Source of the DNA: Akkermansia muciniphila
GTDB lineage: Bacteria; Verrucomicrobiota; Verrucomicrobiia; Verrucomicrobiales; DEV007
NCBI GenBank assembly: GCA_945883495.1
Contig: CAMCXS010000043.1
Coordinates: 1 to 50,535, forward strand
Length of the DNA stretch: 50,535 bases
Reading direction: 5' to 3'
The first letter of the stretch is position 1, and each line of letters begins with the position of its first letter. Shown here piece after piece: positions 40,374-49,166 of the stretch. The notes under the pieces are model-generated. The model did no database searches. It was not told the origin of the DNA and was given only the letters and a program-made list of their open reading frames with translations. The position numbers and the translations under genes were made by a program.

Positions 40374-40587
40374 AGCGCATCGTTCAGCGCGTCACGAGAT
40401 GTTTATCGTGCCAAGAAATTTGTTCATAAGAACACTGGCGCTCTGGATGTTCAATACCAGCTTCGCCGGGCTCTCCGCCTGGCGTTCCGGCAAAGTCATT
40501 CCCAATCGGCGGCGGCGGCTGGAGGCTTGACAGAGCCCCTTCCGCCGATTGATGAATCACTTTGGGAACGGTATCAGCAAAACCCTT

Positions 40588-43500
40588 TCAATTCGCCCTC
40601 AGCACCCCTCGCATCAGGATGCCGTGGCCGGGGAAGCTGCAGACAAAGGGATACTCTCCCGCGGCGGGCAGGGTGAACTCGAGGGTTTCCTCTTTGCTCA
40701 TGTCGAGGAGCTTGGTGTGGTGCAGAACGTCGTCGCTGGTGGGGATGAAGCCCTTTTCAAAGCCGGCGGCACCCATGATGGCGGCGGCGTTGACGACGGG
40801 GTCGGCTTTGCCGGGCTTGGTGACGAGGAGGTTGTGTGGCATGACGTCGGTGTTGGCGAAGGTGAGCCGGATCTTCTTGCCAGCCTTCACGTTGAGCTCC
40901 TTCACGTCATACATGAGGCGCTCGCGGATGGTGCCGATGCGGATGGTGGTCAAATCGGCGGTGTCGCTAAGGATGCCTGACTTTTGGGCCTTTTCCTCGG
41001 CCTCACCGGCGATGACGCCGCCTTTCGTGCTGGCCTCGACGTTGAACCAGAGGTGCTGGACGACGTTGGCGGCGTTGCGGGCGTGCAGTTCGGGGGATTT
41101 CTGCAGGGCGGCGAGCAGCGCGGTGTCGCGCACGTTGTGCTGCTGGTGAACCCAGAGCGCTTCGAGCAAGGGATGCGCGTCTTCCTTCTTCGTGGCGTCA
41201 AATTGCTTGATCCATTCCTTCGTGGCGGCGACGACTTCGGCGGTGGGGCGCTCGCTGAGCTCGACGCGGGTGCGATGGCGCACGCTGTCGGCCGGGTGCT
41301 TGAGGTTTTCAAGCAGCGCGGGGATGGGTTGGCCGTCGATGGCGACCGGCTTTTGCAACTCGCGGCCTTTGGCGGTCATGCGGTAGATGCGGCCGTGTTT
41401 GTGGTCGCGGTTCGGATCACGCACGTTGTGCTGCATGTGGCCGATGATGACGTTGTGCCAGTCGGCGATATAAAGAGAGCCGTCCTCGCCGAAGATCGCG
41501 TCGCTGGGGCGGAAGTTCTTGTCGCCGCTCATGAGCAGGCCGCGGGATTTGTCCTCGGTGACGGTGCCGTCGGCCTGCGTGACCTTCACGATGAGTTCCG
41601 CGCCGGCGGGCTCGCCCCAAACGCTGGCTTTTTCCGCGTCCCGGGCCAGGTCGTAGTGCTTGATGCCGAGGAAGCCGATGACGTTGCAGATCAAAAAGTC
41701 GCCCTGCATGTCCTCGGGGAAGTGCGTGCTGCTGACGATCTCGCTCGCGGTGACGGGGCGGACTTCCTTCTTGAGCAGCTCATACATTTTGAAGCCATTG
41801 CCCTCGGGGCGGACTTGGTAGGCGCGACCGCCGGTGCCGTCGGTGGCGTACTGATAGCCCCAGGTGTCAAAGGAGATGCCGTGCGGGTTTGGCGAGTTGT
41901 CGGCGTGCTTCGCGATGGTGAAGCGACGCGGATCAAAGCGATACATCGCGCTCGTGCTGGTCTGCAGCGACGGGCCCCACGGATGCTCATGATTGTGCAT
42001 CATGAAAACGCCGCTCTGCCAGTAGATGCCGCCATCGGGGCCGTAGATGAGATTGTTCGCGCCGTGGTGGGTGTCGGCGAAATCGACGCCTTGCAGCAAG
42101 ATGGTGCGCACGTCCGCCACATCGTCGCCATCGGTGTCCTTGAGGAAGATGATGTCCGGGGCGCAGGTGACGATGACGCCGCCGTTCCAGAACTCAAAGC
42201 CGAGCGGATTCTGGACTCGGGCGAACTCGGTCATGCGGTCGCACTTGCCGTCCTTGTTGTCGTCGTGGCAGATGACCAGGGCGTCCTTCATCTCCTTCAG
42301 CGGTTCCCACATCGGGTAGGTGTGCCACACCGCGGCCCACAGCCGGCCTTTGGTATCCACTTGGAGCTGCACCGGATTGACGAGCTGCGGGAACTGCGCC
42401 TCATCGGCAAACAGGCTCACTTCAAAGCGCGGATCAAAGGCCATGTGCTGGATCGCGTCCTGGCCGCTGATGTATTCGGTGCGGCCTTCCTTCATGGCGC
42501 TCGATGACTTCGACTTGCCGCCGACATTGGAAACCACCGGCACAGGCGGCGGCACGTTGCTGTCACCGACTTTGAGGTCGTCGCCGTTGGCGCGTGCCCA
42601 GATCTTCGGATCGCGATTCCTGGTCATCACATCGAGCATCGTCAGCTCATGCTGAAGCACCACGGCGTTGGTCTGGCCATCGGTGAAGGAGAGCGTCGAG
42701 CGGCCGCCCCACACGTCGTTGCCATCGCGGGCCCGGTAGCGGGCATTCCAATACACATCCTTCTCGATCACGGCCTCGCGCAGCTTTTCGAGCGACGCGG
42801 AGGCGGGCACTTCCTTTCCGAGCAGCGCTTTCGCGATCACTTCCGCGAGCTGGCGATTGCCCTCGGCGCTGAGATGCGCGCCATTGATCGTCAGCGGCTC
42901 CTTCGCGGCTTTGAAAAGATCGAGCGAGGGATGGAAGAGATCGACAAAGCCCACGCCCGCCTCCTTGGCGGCGGCTTCGGTGGCCTTTGTGTAGGCTTCG
43001 AGCTGCGGATTGTGTTCCGCGCCGCTCGGCAGGTTCGGGTTCTTCGTGTCCTCATGCGCGATGGGGCTGAAGAGCACGATGCGTGGGAAAGAGCTGCCGT
43101 TCGGCTTGGTGCCGCGCACGTACTTCACGAAATCGACGAGCTGGGTTTTGAAATCGTCCGGCTTGTTCTCGAAGGACTCGTTGTAGCCGAAGAAGGCGAA
43201 CACGACATCCGGCTTCACATGACGCAGATAATCCGTCATGTGCATGTGCCCGCCGCTGCGCGGGAAAGAGTTAGGGCGGTCGCCGCTCGCGCTCATGTTG
43301 CGGAAGCGCACGTTCAGCTCCGGCAACGCGCTTTGCAGCACCGTCTCCATCCAACCATCGTGCTGCATCCGATCCGGCAGGCCATTGCCGAGGATCGCCA
43401 CGGTATCGCCGGGGCGGAAGGCAAACGGCAACGTGTCCTTGTAGTCCGCAGGAACCTCGACCAGCGCAGGTTCCTTCGGCGCGGGAGCACTGCGAGAACC

Positions 43501-45051
43501 CTTAGCCGCCGGTTGGCCCGGCTTCCCATCAAACGTGAGGTAAGCGATTTTTCCGCCGCCTTTGACATCCATCGTCAGCGATTCACCCGCCGCGACGTTC
43601 TTGACCTCAAACACCGGTTTGCGCGCCTCATCGAGCAAACTCAGCGTAAAACCACCGAGACGCTCCGGGAAGCCCTGACGGCTCCACAGGGTGATCGAGT
43701 CAATCGCCTGCGCCGTGCCCAGATCGACCTCCCACCACGGATTCGGCTTGTTTTCCTGGGTGTGCGTCATGCCCTTGCCGTAGTTGGGCGACTTGTCGCC
43801 ATCCATCGCGCGACTCGCATCACCGCCATGCGCCGTCGTCGATTGCGTGGCTTGGCCGCCCTTCGCGATATTTTTGCCGCCGCTCAGAATCTCAATTTCC
43901 GCAATCTGGAGGCACTGACGCTCACCCGGGATCTCGATGCGGACAAAACGCGCCGGTTTGCCCGTGGCGATCGCCGGCTTTGCATCCACCGTGGCTACCG
44001 GGGCCGCGGCGGCCGGTTTCTCGTCCTTCTTCGGCTTCTCGGGCCGTTTCGTATTCGCGTTCGCCGGGATTGGCGAGTCCCAACCGGCATACATCTCCGG
44101 CTTGATGCCGCGAGCGTAAGCGCCGCCTGCGAAGGTGTTCGGCTTGAAGGGGCCGACGAAGTCGATCTTGAGATCCGGGGTGATCTTCTCCTCCAGACCA
44201 AGGGTCCAGAAGATGCCGTTCACGAGCAGGCGGCGGTAGCCTTCGTTCGTGATGTCCTCCGACGTGCCGTACATCGACGTGAAAACGCGGCCTTCTTTGC
44301 CGGAGGCCGATTTGTAACTGCGGATCCACTCGCTCGGCATCGGCGGCTTGGTGGCGTCCGCAGGCGAATCGGGCGTCATGCCGTTCAGCGGCTGTGCCAT
44401 CGTGAGAATCTCGCTGTTCACCGGCTTGCCGACGTAACCGCCCGCCTGCACCCAAACGTCCTTCACGCCACGCAGGATGGGATGCGAGGCCTTGTCCGGC
44501 ACGAGGGCGATGCGCGTGCTTTGCGAGTGATTTTTGCCGTAGTGACCCACCCAGGTCTGCCCGAGCACCTGATGGCCGAACCCGAGCTCGTAATCGCTGC
44601 CCTTGTAGTCGTAGGAATACTTCGCGTAAGGCGAGTCCTTCGGAATCTTGAAGCCATGGGTCGTCGTGCGCAGCCCGACGACCGGCCCGCCGCGGTTCAG
44701 GTAGTCGTCGAAGTGCTTCATCTGCTCAGGCGGGAAGTTTTGGAAGCGCAGGAACACCACCGCGAGATCCGCCGTATCCAGCGCCTCGATCCCCGGCATG
44801 TTCGATTTGTCACCCCCCACGATCTCACCGGAATTGGGATCGATCCCAAACAGCACGGTGCACTTGAAGCCCTGATGCTTCGCCAAAAGCCGCGCCAGCC
44901 CTGGCAGCGACTCCTCCGAGCGATACTCATGGTCATCCGCCAAGAAGACAATGTGCTTGCCATGGCCCGGCCCGTCGCTGCCTTCAAACACCAGCGGCGC
45001 GGCAGTCGCGAACGAGACAAACGTGAACAGGCAGAAGAGGATGGGTTTCAT
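40588..45051 (-). CDS. Giant secreted ThuA / discoidin / SGNH / beta-propeller / cupredoxin protein
   Basis: A 1487-residue secreted protein with a signal peptide of about 17 residues. Regions in order, positions rough: ThuA-like domain 30-290 (HIVFLADDHEYRSEESLPGL); Lys/Pro/Ala linker 335-365; F5/8 type C (discoidin) carbohydrate-binding-like region 365-515 (NPWWEVDLGTAQAIDSITLW); SGNH/GDSL hydrolase-like region 550-790 (VAILGNGLPDRMQ, FFGYNESF, INGAHLS, with the usual GDS and D-x-x-H altered); PVC-type membrane-bound dehydrogenase beta-propeller 890-1240 (VDTKGRLWAAVWHTYPMWEP, IADWHNVIIGHMQHN); HEAT-like 1240-1330; plastocyanin/azurin-like domain 1370-1487 with copper ligands suggested by VMPHNLLV and FVCSFPGHGILM. 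No CxxCH heme motif is present, though many relatives have one. Substrate unknown, probably a carbohydrate. Confidence 0.88.
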   Translation of the reverse strand: MKPILFCLFTFVSFATAAPLVFEGSDGPGHGKHIVFLADDHEYRSEESLPGLARLLAKHQGFKCTVLFGIDPNSGEIVGGDKSNMPGIEALDTADLAVVFLRFQNFPPEQMKHFDDYLNRGGPVVGLRTTTHGFKIPKDSPYAKYSYDYKGSDYELGFGHQVLGQTWVGHYGKNHSQSTRIALVPDKASHPILRGVKDVWVQAGGYVGKPVNSEILTMAQPLNGMTPDSPADATKPPMPSEWIRSYKSASGKEGRVFTSMYGTSEDITNEGYRRLLVNGIFWTLGLEEKITPDLKIDFVGPFKPNTFAGGAYARGIKPEMYAGWDSPIPANANTKRPEKPKKDEKPAAAAPVATVDAKPAIATGKPARFVRIEIPGERQCLQIAEIEILSGGKNIAKGGQATQSTTAHGGDASRAMDGDKSPNYGKGMTHTQENKPNPWWEVDLGTAQAIDSITLWSRQGFPERLGGFTLSLLDEARKPVFEVKNVAAGESLTMDVKGGGKIAYLTFDGKPGQPAAKGSRSAPAPKEPALVEVPADYKDTLPFAFRPGDTVAILGNGLPDRMQHDGWMETVLQSALPELNVRFRNMSASGDRPNSFPRSGGHMHMTDYLRHVKPDVVFAFFGYNESFENKPDDFKTQLVDFVKYVRGTKPNGSSFPRIVLFSPIAHEDTKNPNLPSGAEHNPQLEAYTKATEAAAKEAGVGFVDLFHPSLDLFKAAKEPLTINGAHLSAEGNRQLAEVIAKALLGKEVPASASLEKLREAVIEKDVYWNARYRARDGNDVWGGRSTLSFTDGQTNAVVLQHELTMLDVMTRNRDPKIWARANGDDLKVGDSNVPPPVPVVSNVGGKSKSSSAMKEGRTEYISGQDAIQHMAFDPRFEVSLFADEAQFPQLVNPVQLQVDTKGRLWAAVWHTYPMWEPLKEMKDALVICHDDNKDGKCDRMTEFARVQNPLGFEFWNGGVIVTCAPDIIFLKDTDGDDVADVRTILLQGVDFADTHHGANNLIYGPDGGIYWQSGVFMMHNHEHPWGPSLQTSTSAMYRFDPRRFTIAKHADNSPNPHGISFDTWGYQYATDGTGGRAYQVRPEGNGFKMYELLKKEVRPVTASEIVSSTHFPEDMQGDFLICNVIGFLGIKHYDLARDAEKASVWGEPAGAELIVKVTQADGTVTEDKSRGLLMSGDKNFRPSDAIFGEDGSLYIADWHNVIIGHMQHNVRDPNRDHKHGRIYRMTAKGRELQKPVAIDGQPIPALLENLKHPADSVRHRTRVELSERPTAEVVAATKEWIKQFDATKKEDAHPLLEALWVHQQHNVRDTALLAALQKSPELHARNAANVVQHLWFNVEASTKGGVIAGEAEEKAQKSGILSDTADLTTIRIGTIRERLMYDVKELNVKAGKKIRLTFANTDVMPHNLLVTKPGKADPVVNAAAIMGAAGFEKGFIPTSDDVLHHTKLLDMSKEETLEFTLPAAGEYPFVCSFPGHGILMRGVLRAN

Positions 45052-45114
45052 GCGGCTGGGAAGCTTGTAAGTCGCCGGATTGCCGGCTGCAAGATGGGAT
45101 TTGCGCTTTGAGGC

Positions 45115-45160
45115 CGCCCGCCCCCGAGTCGCCGGTCGGCGTGGGTTGGGGGGGAAGCCC
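45115..45160. repeat. Dispersed repeat related to 290-336
   Basis: CCGCCCGCCCCCGAGTCGCC then GGTCGGCGTGGGTTGGGGG matches the order of words at 290-336 (CCACCCCCG, GAGTCACCGGTCAGCGT, GGATGGAGGGGG). It lies between the giant protein gene and the gene ending at 45163. Confidence 0.5.
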
Positions 45161-45162
45161 CT

Positions 45163-45630
45163 TCATCCTTCATGCTCCTCCGAAGCCGGGGGCAGGAGAT
45201 AGAGGCGGAGATCTTTGACAAGTGCTGCTGAGGCAACCACCAAGTAGAGGGTCAGCCTGACTCCTTCCTCTCTCACCAACTCCTCGATCACAAACGCTGC
45301 ATCAGCTTCGGGAAAATTCGGCAAATGGACTCGAAGCTCTCTGCTCGAACCGAGATCGTCCAATCCGCAAATACACAGAGTCTTGCTAGGCAGAGCCATG
45401 GGAACGAAGCAGCTTCCCGCTTGAACGGAAAGATCTTCGACCGAACACGTCACGAGTTGGATATCAGCGAGGCCTTCGGGAGCCGCTACCGCAAGAGTGA
45501 ATGCATGGGGAGCGGCAACCCCGCCACCTTGGAAGTCCCTAAGCGGCACCAAGAAGAGCGGTTTTGCGGTTGGGTCTCGGAAGGAAATCGAACCACATGA
45601 GTAAGGGACAGATCCTAGGTCTTGCAGCAT
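45163..45630 (-). CDS. Hypothetical protein
   Basis: A 155-residue open frame with protein-like composition, mostly beta (PLFLVPLRDFQGGGVAAPHA; EEGVRLTLYLVVASAALVKD). No signal peptide, span or motif is recognised. The start at 45630 has no clear ribosome-binding site. It sits between the giant secreted protein gene and a divergent PaiB-like gene in repeat-rich DNA; I cannot assign a function. Confidence 0.45.
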   Translation of the reverse strand: MLQDLGSVPYSCGSISFRDPTAKPLFLVPLRDFQGGGVAAPHAFTLAVAAPEGLADIQLVTCSVEDLSVQAGSCFVPMALPSKTLCICGLDDLGSSRELRVHLPNFPEADAAFVIEELVREEGVRLTLYLVVASAALVKDLRLYLLPPASEEHEG

Positions 45631-45731
45631 TTGTAAGCGATCATCGCCCTTCGCTCAGTGCCCGGCAAAATGGTTCAAAAGATTTGTGACTGGTTGATCT
45701 TCTGCGTGTAACGAGCCTGGCACCAAAATTT

Positions 45732-46373
45732 ATGTATATCCCTGAGCACTTCGCGGAGCCGGAGCTGGCCGTCCTGCATGACCTCATCGAAGCGCACCCG
45801 TTCGGCACATGGGTGACGGTCGATACTGGCCAGCTCGTCGTCAATCATCTGCCGTTCGTCTTGGATGCCACCCGCGGCGAGTTCGGGACGCTCTCCGGAC
45901 ACGTCGCCCGGGCCAATGATGTGTGGAAGACGGCGTCGCAGCTGGAGTCGGTGGCAGTGTTCCATGGCCCGGAGACCTACATCACCCCGAGCTGGTACCC
46001 GACGAAGCATGAGCATGGCAAGGCGGTGCCTACCTGGAACTACGTTGTCGTCCATGCGCACGGCGTGCCGCGCGTCATTCATGAGCCCGAGTGGCTGCGC
46101 CAGCACGTCTCCGAGCTCACCCGCAGGCACGAGGCCGGGCGGGAAGCGCCGTGGCAAGTGTCGGATGCACCCTCGGAATTCATTGACGCGATGCTCGGCG
46201 CGATCGTCGGCATCGAAATTCCCATTGCCCGAGTAGCCGGCAAGTGGAAAGTCAGTCAGAATCGGCCTGAACGAGATCGACTCGGAGTGGTCGCTGGCCT
46301 CAGCGAGAGTCCCGACCCAAAGTCGCAGCAGATGGCCGCGCTCGTCCGGGGTCGACAGCGACCTAAAGGCTAA
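45732..46373 (+). CDS. PaiB-type FMN-binding regulator
   Basis: A 213-residue protein of the PaiB/FMN-binding negative regulator family with a split-barrel flavin fold. Diagnostic blocks are MYIPEHFAEPELAVLHDLIE at the start, LVVNHLPFVLD, GHVARANDVWK, VAVFHGPETYITPSWYPTK and VPTWNYVVVHAHG. In Bacillus PaiB modulates protease and sporulation genes; elsewhere members may be flavin enzymes. Normal length (about 205). No PaiA partner is adjacent. It lies in an accessory, repeat-rich region. Confidence 0.92.
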   Translation: MYIPEHFAEPELAVLHDLIEAHPFGTWVTVDTGQLVVNHLPFVLDATRGEFGTLSGHVARANDVWKTASQLESVAVFHGPETYITPSWYPTKHEHGKAVPTWNYVVVHAHGVPRVIHEPEWLRQHVSELTRRHEAGREAPWQVSDAPSEFIDAMLGAIVGIEIPIARVAGKWKVSQNRPERDRLGVVAGLSESPDPKSQQMAALVRGRQRPKG

Positions 46374-47118
46374 CACCGCGATGAACCCGACGCCACGCGG
46401 TCGTTGCCTCATGATGCCGCGTGGCGCGGGTTATCCCAAACCTCGGCGTGTGCAACGGCTCCTCGCCAGCAGCGCCCCGGCGGCGGGCGAGAGGACACAA
46501 GAATCATCCGCTTCACAGGGTCCCCCCAGTGCTCGGGATCGGGATCGAAATCGAAATCGGCGACGACACAGCGTCGCGCTCCGGAGCGTTGCGCTTTGTC
46601 GCAACCTTTCCCTTCGCGGCGCAAACCCACAGGTGGCGCAGATCTCCGCAGATGACGAAGCGTCGTGCTCGTGCTCGAAATCGATTCCGATGACGAGCAC
46701 CGCTTCGCTGAGCACGAACACGAGCACGAGGTTGTCCGATGCATGGAGTGCGGTGACTCGTCTCAGCCTTTCCGCCCGAAGCTTCCTGAGGAGCGTGAGC
46801 GTCCATCCTTCCCAATCGTCGGCAAGCCTCCTCCGGAAAGCGGCGACGAGTCGCGCGCAGTCCACATCCACTCCATCCCACGAGGCACAGACCGGATTTC
46901 TCCATTTCGCCCATCAACCATCAACATGAACGCCGCTCGCATCCCGCCTCCCACCGCCGCCACAAAGCCACAAACGTGTCAGGAGGACTGGGCAAAAGCC
47001 TTGCCAAGTCCCGGGCCCGGAGTACCTCCTTGTTGATGAAAATGCCTCCGATCATCCCTTCCAGCTCCGAATGGGCGGGATTACACCAGAGAACCATTTC
47101 AATCGAAAGGAATCGCGC
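46374..47118. repeat. Repeat-rich intergenic stretch
   Basis: About 745 bases with no supported gene although frames are open in several directions. It contains GATCGGGATCGAAATCGAAA (6-base-period words), GTGCTCGTGCTCGAAATCG, GAGCACGAACACGAGCACGA and an ATCAACCATCAAC word. These are typical PVC intergenic repeats; their open frames are an artefact of base composition. Confidence 0.55.
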
Positions 47119-47571
47119 ATGAACTTGTTGCTTCGATCTGCGGCATTTTGGATATTTCAGGTCATCAATACGTTGACTGGTATTGGAATGAGCCTGAATC
47201 CGCGAGGGTTTCATGAATCACTGTTCCGGGATCCGCAAAGGGTTTATCAGCAGCTCGGATTCTCCGATGTAGCTGTTGAGATGCTTCATAATGTGATACG
47301 CGGTCAAGGTGTAGCGCTATTGGCGGTATCGATATTCCTGTGGGTGGCCGGATCGCGGCAACGATCGTCCTACCTGTTGATTGCACTTACCTGTCTGTTG
47401 TCAGTTTTTGCCCATTTGATGACGTTGCAGCATCACCTGAACTCTCCATTGGTGATGGAAGCAATCGGCGGGGCTGGTTCGCTCTACGTGGCGATCTCAA
47501 TTACCTCGATCAGCGGCGTTCTTGCCGGTGCGACATACTTCACGTGGCAGCGGTCCACCACAACGGACTGA
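47119..47571 (+). CDS. Small membrane protein, unknown
   Basis: A 150-residue protein with about four membrane helices (AAFWIFQVINTLTGIGMSL; GVALLAVSIFLWVAG; YLLIALTCLLSVFAHLMTL; LYVAISITSISGVLAGATYF). AAGGAA lies 7-8 bases before the ATG at 47119, supporting this start. No family is recognised. A class D beta-lactamase remnant follows on the same strand. Confidence 0.6.
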   Translation: MNLLLRSAAFWIFQVINTLTGIGMSLNPRGFHESLFRDPQRVYQQLGFSDVAVEMLHNVIRGQGVALLAVSIFLWVAGSRQRSSYLLIALTCLLSVFAHLMTLQHHLNSPLVMEAIGGAGSLYVAISITSISGVLAGATYFTWQRSTTTD

Positions 47572-47656
47572 AGGAGCTTGAGCTCCCTCTGCGCGCCGGA
47601 AAGCGCATCGAGGTCGAAGGCGAAAGATTCATCGCCTCGAGCCAGGAGCTACTGGC

Positions 47657-48112
47657 TTGGACTCAGGCAAAGTTCCCCGAAGCGTATGTCTCCCTTGGGG
47701 TTGCACTCGCCGTTCCATTGCGTCTTGGAATCAAGACCAGAGCTTGCGGAGCGCTTTTGCCACTTCCTGTGTTTGGTATTATCAGGCTTTGGCTACGCGC
47801 ATCGGTCTGGAACGCTACCAGCGAATCATTCCTAAAGCCGGTTACGGCAACCATGACTTGACGGGCGGCGTGACCCAATTCTGGCTTCAGAGCTCTCTGA
47901 GCATTTCGCCAGACGAGCAGGTGGAGTTTCTGCGCCGCCTGCACGCTCGTATGTTGCCATTCGCGGCCACGAGTGTGGACACCGTGCTCGACATCATGAC
48001 GCTATCGCGGGCCGGACAGACGGTCTTCCGAGGCAAGACCGGAAGTGCCTTCGACACGAGGAAGAACGTCCCGATCCTCGGTTGGTTCATCGGCAGCGTG
48101 AGAATGGCCTGA
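47657..48112 (+). pseudogene. Class D (OXA-type) beta-lactamase remnant
   Basis: About 150 residues match the central and C-terminal part of class D serine beta-lactamases: ASWNQDQSLRSAFATSCVWY (the S-x-V motif as SCV), then GYGNHDLTGG (the YGN motif), FWLQSSLSISPDEQVEFLRR, and FRGKTGSAF (KTG) with GWFIG. The N-terminal half, including the catalytic S-T-F-K motif, is missing. An overlapping frame just upstream reads EGERFIASSQELLA, which looks like the F-x-x-AS lead-in, so a deletion/frameshift probably removed STFK. The C-terminus stops ~30 residues early inside a repeat. It cannot be an active enzyme as it stands. Confidence 0.7.
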
Positions 48113-48365
48113 TCGGCCTCGCCTATAATGAACGACGACGGTTACTCCGTAGTCCTGTTTGATCCATTCGCCTCATTCTGTAGGACGGGCATTCCTGCCT
48201 GTCCCGAGCCAGCGTCGGCGATGTGGTCTCGGGCGGACAAGAATGTCCACCCTACAATCCGTCACGCCTCCCCGTCCTTCGTGGTGAACCGAATCGTCAA
48301 TCCCACCACTTGAACGAGCGTGAGAGGCGGAGAGCGTGGGAGCGTGAGAAAGGCCTGATCGGCCT
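48095..48365. repeat. Direct repeat pair, 246 bases apart
   Basis: AGCGTGAGAA-W-GGCCTGATCGGCCT occurs at 48095-48119 and 48341-48365 (24 of 25 bases the same). The first copy contains the premature stop of the beta-lactamase remnant. The segment between carries the inverted repeat at 48180-48255. Confidence 0.8.
48180..48255. repeat. Inverted repeat, same family as 5314-5378
   Basis: GTAGGACGGGCATTCCTGCC and onward (48180-48208) pairs imperfectly with CTCGGGCGGACAAGAATGTC... (48228-48255). The words TAGG-C-GG-CATTCCTG-C-TG match the 5356-5378 arm read in reverse. It is a diverged member of the same dispersed hairpin family. Confidence 0.7.
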
Positions 48366-48389
48366 GGAAACATCCCAGCTGCGACATTT

Positions 48390-48684
48390 CCGTCGCGCTC
48401 GTGCTCGTGCTCGTAATCGAACCACCGTTGAACCTCCAGGCTAACTTGCGGGCCCCGGAGCCGAAAAGTGACTCTCCGTTCCACTTCGGCGCGCCGTGGA
48501 TTGCCAGCTAAATGCGGAGCTGGAGTCAGCGCACCAGAGGCGCGGAGAATCAGAGAGGATAATGGTTTTGGTGAATTTGAGGCGCTCACTCACCAAGTGG
48601 GCGCCAGTGGACAAGCCTTCCAGCAGTCAAAATCACCAGTCCTCCGCGTCTCCGCGTTAGCCAAGACCATTCCCGTTTCTAGGA
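48390..48684. repeat. Intergenic repeats before the small secreted protein
   Basis: Contains CGTGCTCGTGCTCGTAATCG, GGCGCGGAGAATCAGAGAGG and CCTCCGCGTCTCCGCGTTAG (a common PVC intergenic type, the last two in partial inverted relation with ATGGTTTTGG/CCAAGACCAT). No gene is supported. Confidence 0.5.
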
Positions 48685-49035
48685 TTAGCGAACCCGGACG
48701 TATTGCCCGTTCTCCGGGTATGGATTGAATCCGGCGGGACGCACCAGGGAGCGCGTGGTTTGCGGCTTCTGCTTGTCCGGGAACATGGGGCGGCCATGAG
48801 AATAGTAATTCCGCGGATAGGTGGTGCGCTCGTACATCTGCTCCCAGCGGTAGGGACGGTCGTTGCGCAAGTAATGACCGGCGTAGCTGTGGCGATACGT
48901 TGGCGCCGGTTTTGGGTTCTTGTAGAGACCGACGTACGTGCGATCGTAGTGGCGGTAGCAATCTTCGGCCTGCATCGCCGGGGTCAGGATGGAAAGGGCC
49001 GAAACCAGAAGGCAAAGGCGGAGAATGGTCTTCAT
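48685..49035 (-). CDS. Small secreted Tyr/Arg/Pro-rich protein
   Basis: A 116-residue protein with a signal peptide (MKTILRLCLLVSALSILTPA, cleavage about residue 23 after MQA). The mature part is polar and rich in Tyr, Arg and Pro (CYRHYDRTYVGLYKNP; YRWEQMYERTTYPRNYYSHG). The ATG at 49035 is set by the signal peptide. Compositionally like the protein at 12410-12907. No family recognised. Confidence 0.65.
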   Translation of the reverse strand: MKTILRLCLLVSALSILTPAMQAEDCYRHYDRTYVGLYKNPKPAPTYRHSYAGHYLRNDRPYRWEQMYERTTYPRNYYSHGRPMFPDKQKPQTTRSLVRPAGFNPYPENGQYVRVR

Positions 49036-49166
49036 GCGTAGCGTGATCTGCATCTATTCCTCAGGCCTTGGGCCTTGCGAGTCAAGCCTGCCCTGTCGCC
49101 AGCGAGCTGAAAAAAACCTAGGGCCCCGCTTCGACACCAATAGCAACGCCTCTGAACACGCCGGCC

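Noticed and set aside
40984-42507. 507-residue open frame on the plus strand
   Set aside because: Antisense shadow of the beta-propeller part of the giant protein; composition is Val/Asp/Ala-rich without motifs.
42649-45111. 820-residue open frame on the plus strand
   Set aside because: It is antisense to the ThuA/cupredoxin protein, is Arg/His-rich with no recognisable domain, and reflects GC codon bias of the real gene.
46381-47036. Several overlapping frames of 80-180 residues
   Set aside because: They lie in dispersed intergenic repeats, are open in most frames, and are Ser/Arg-rich without motifs.
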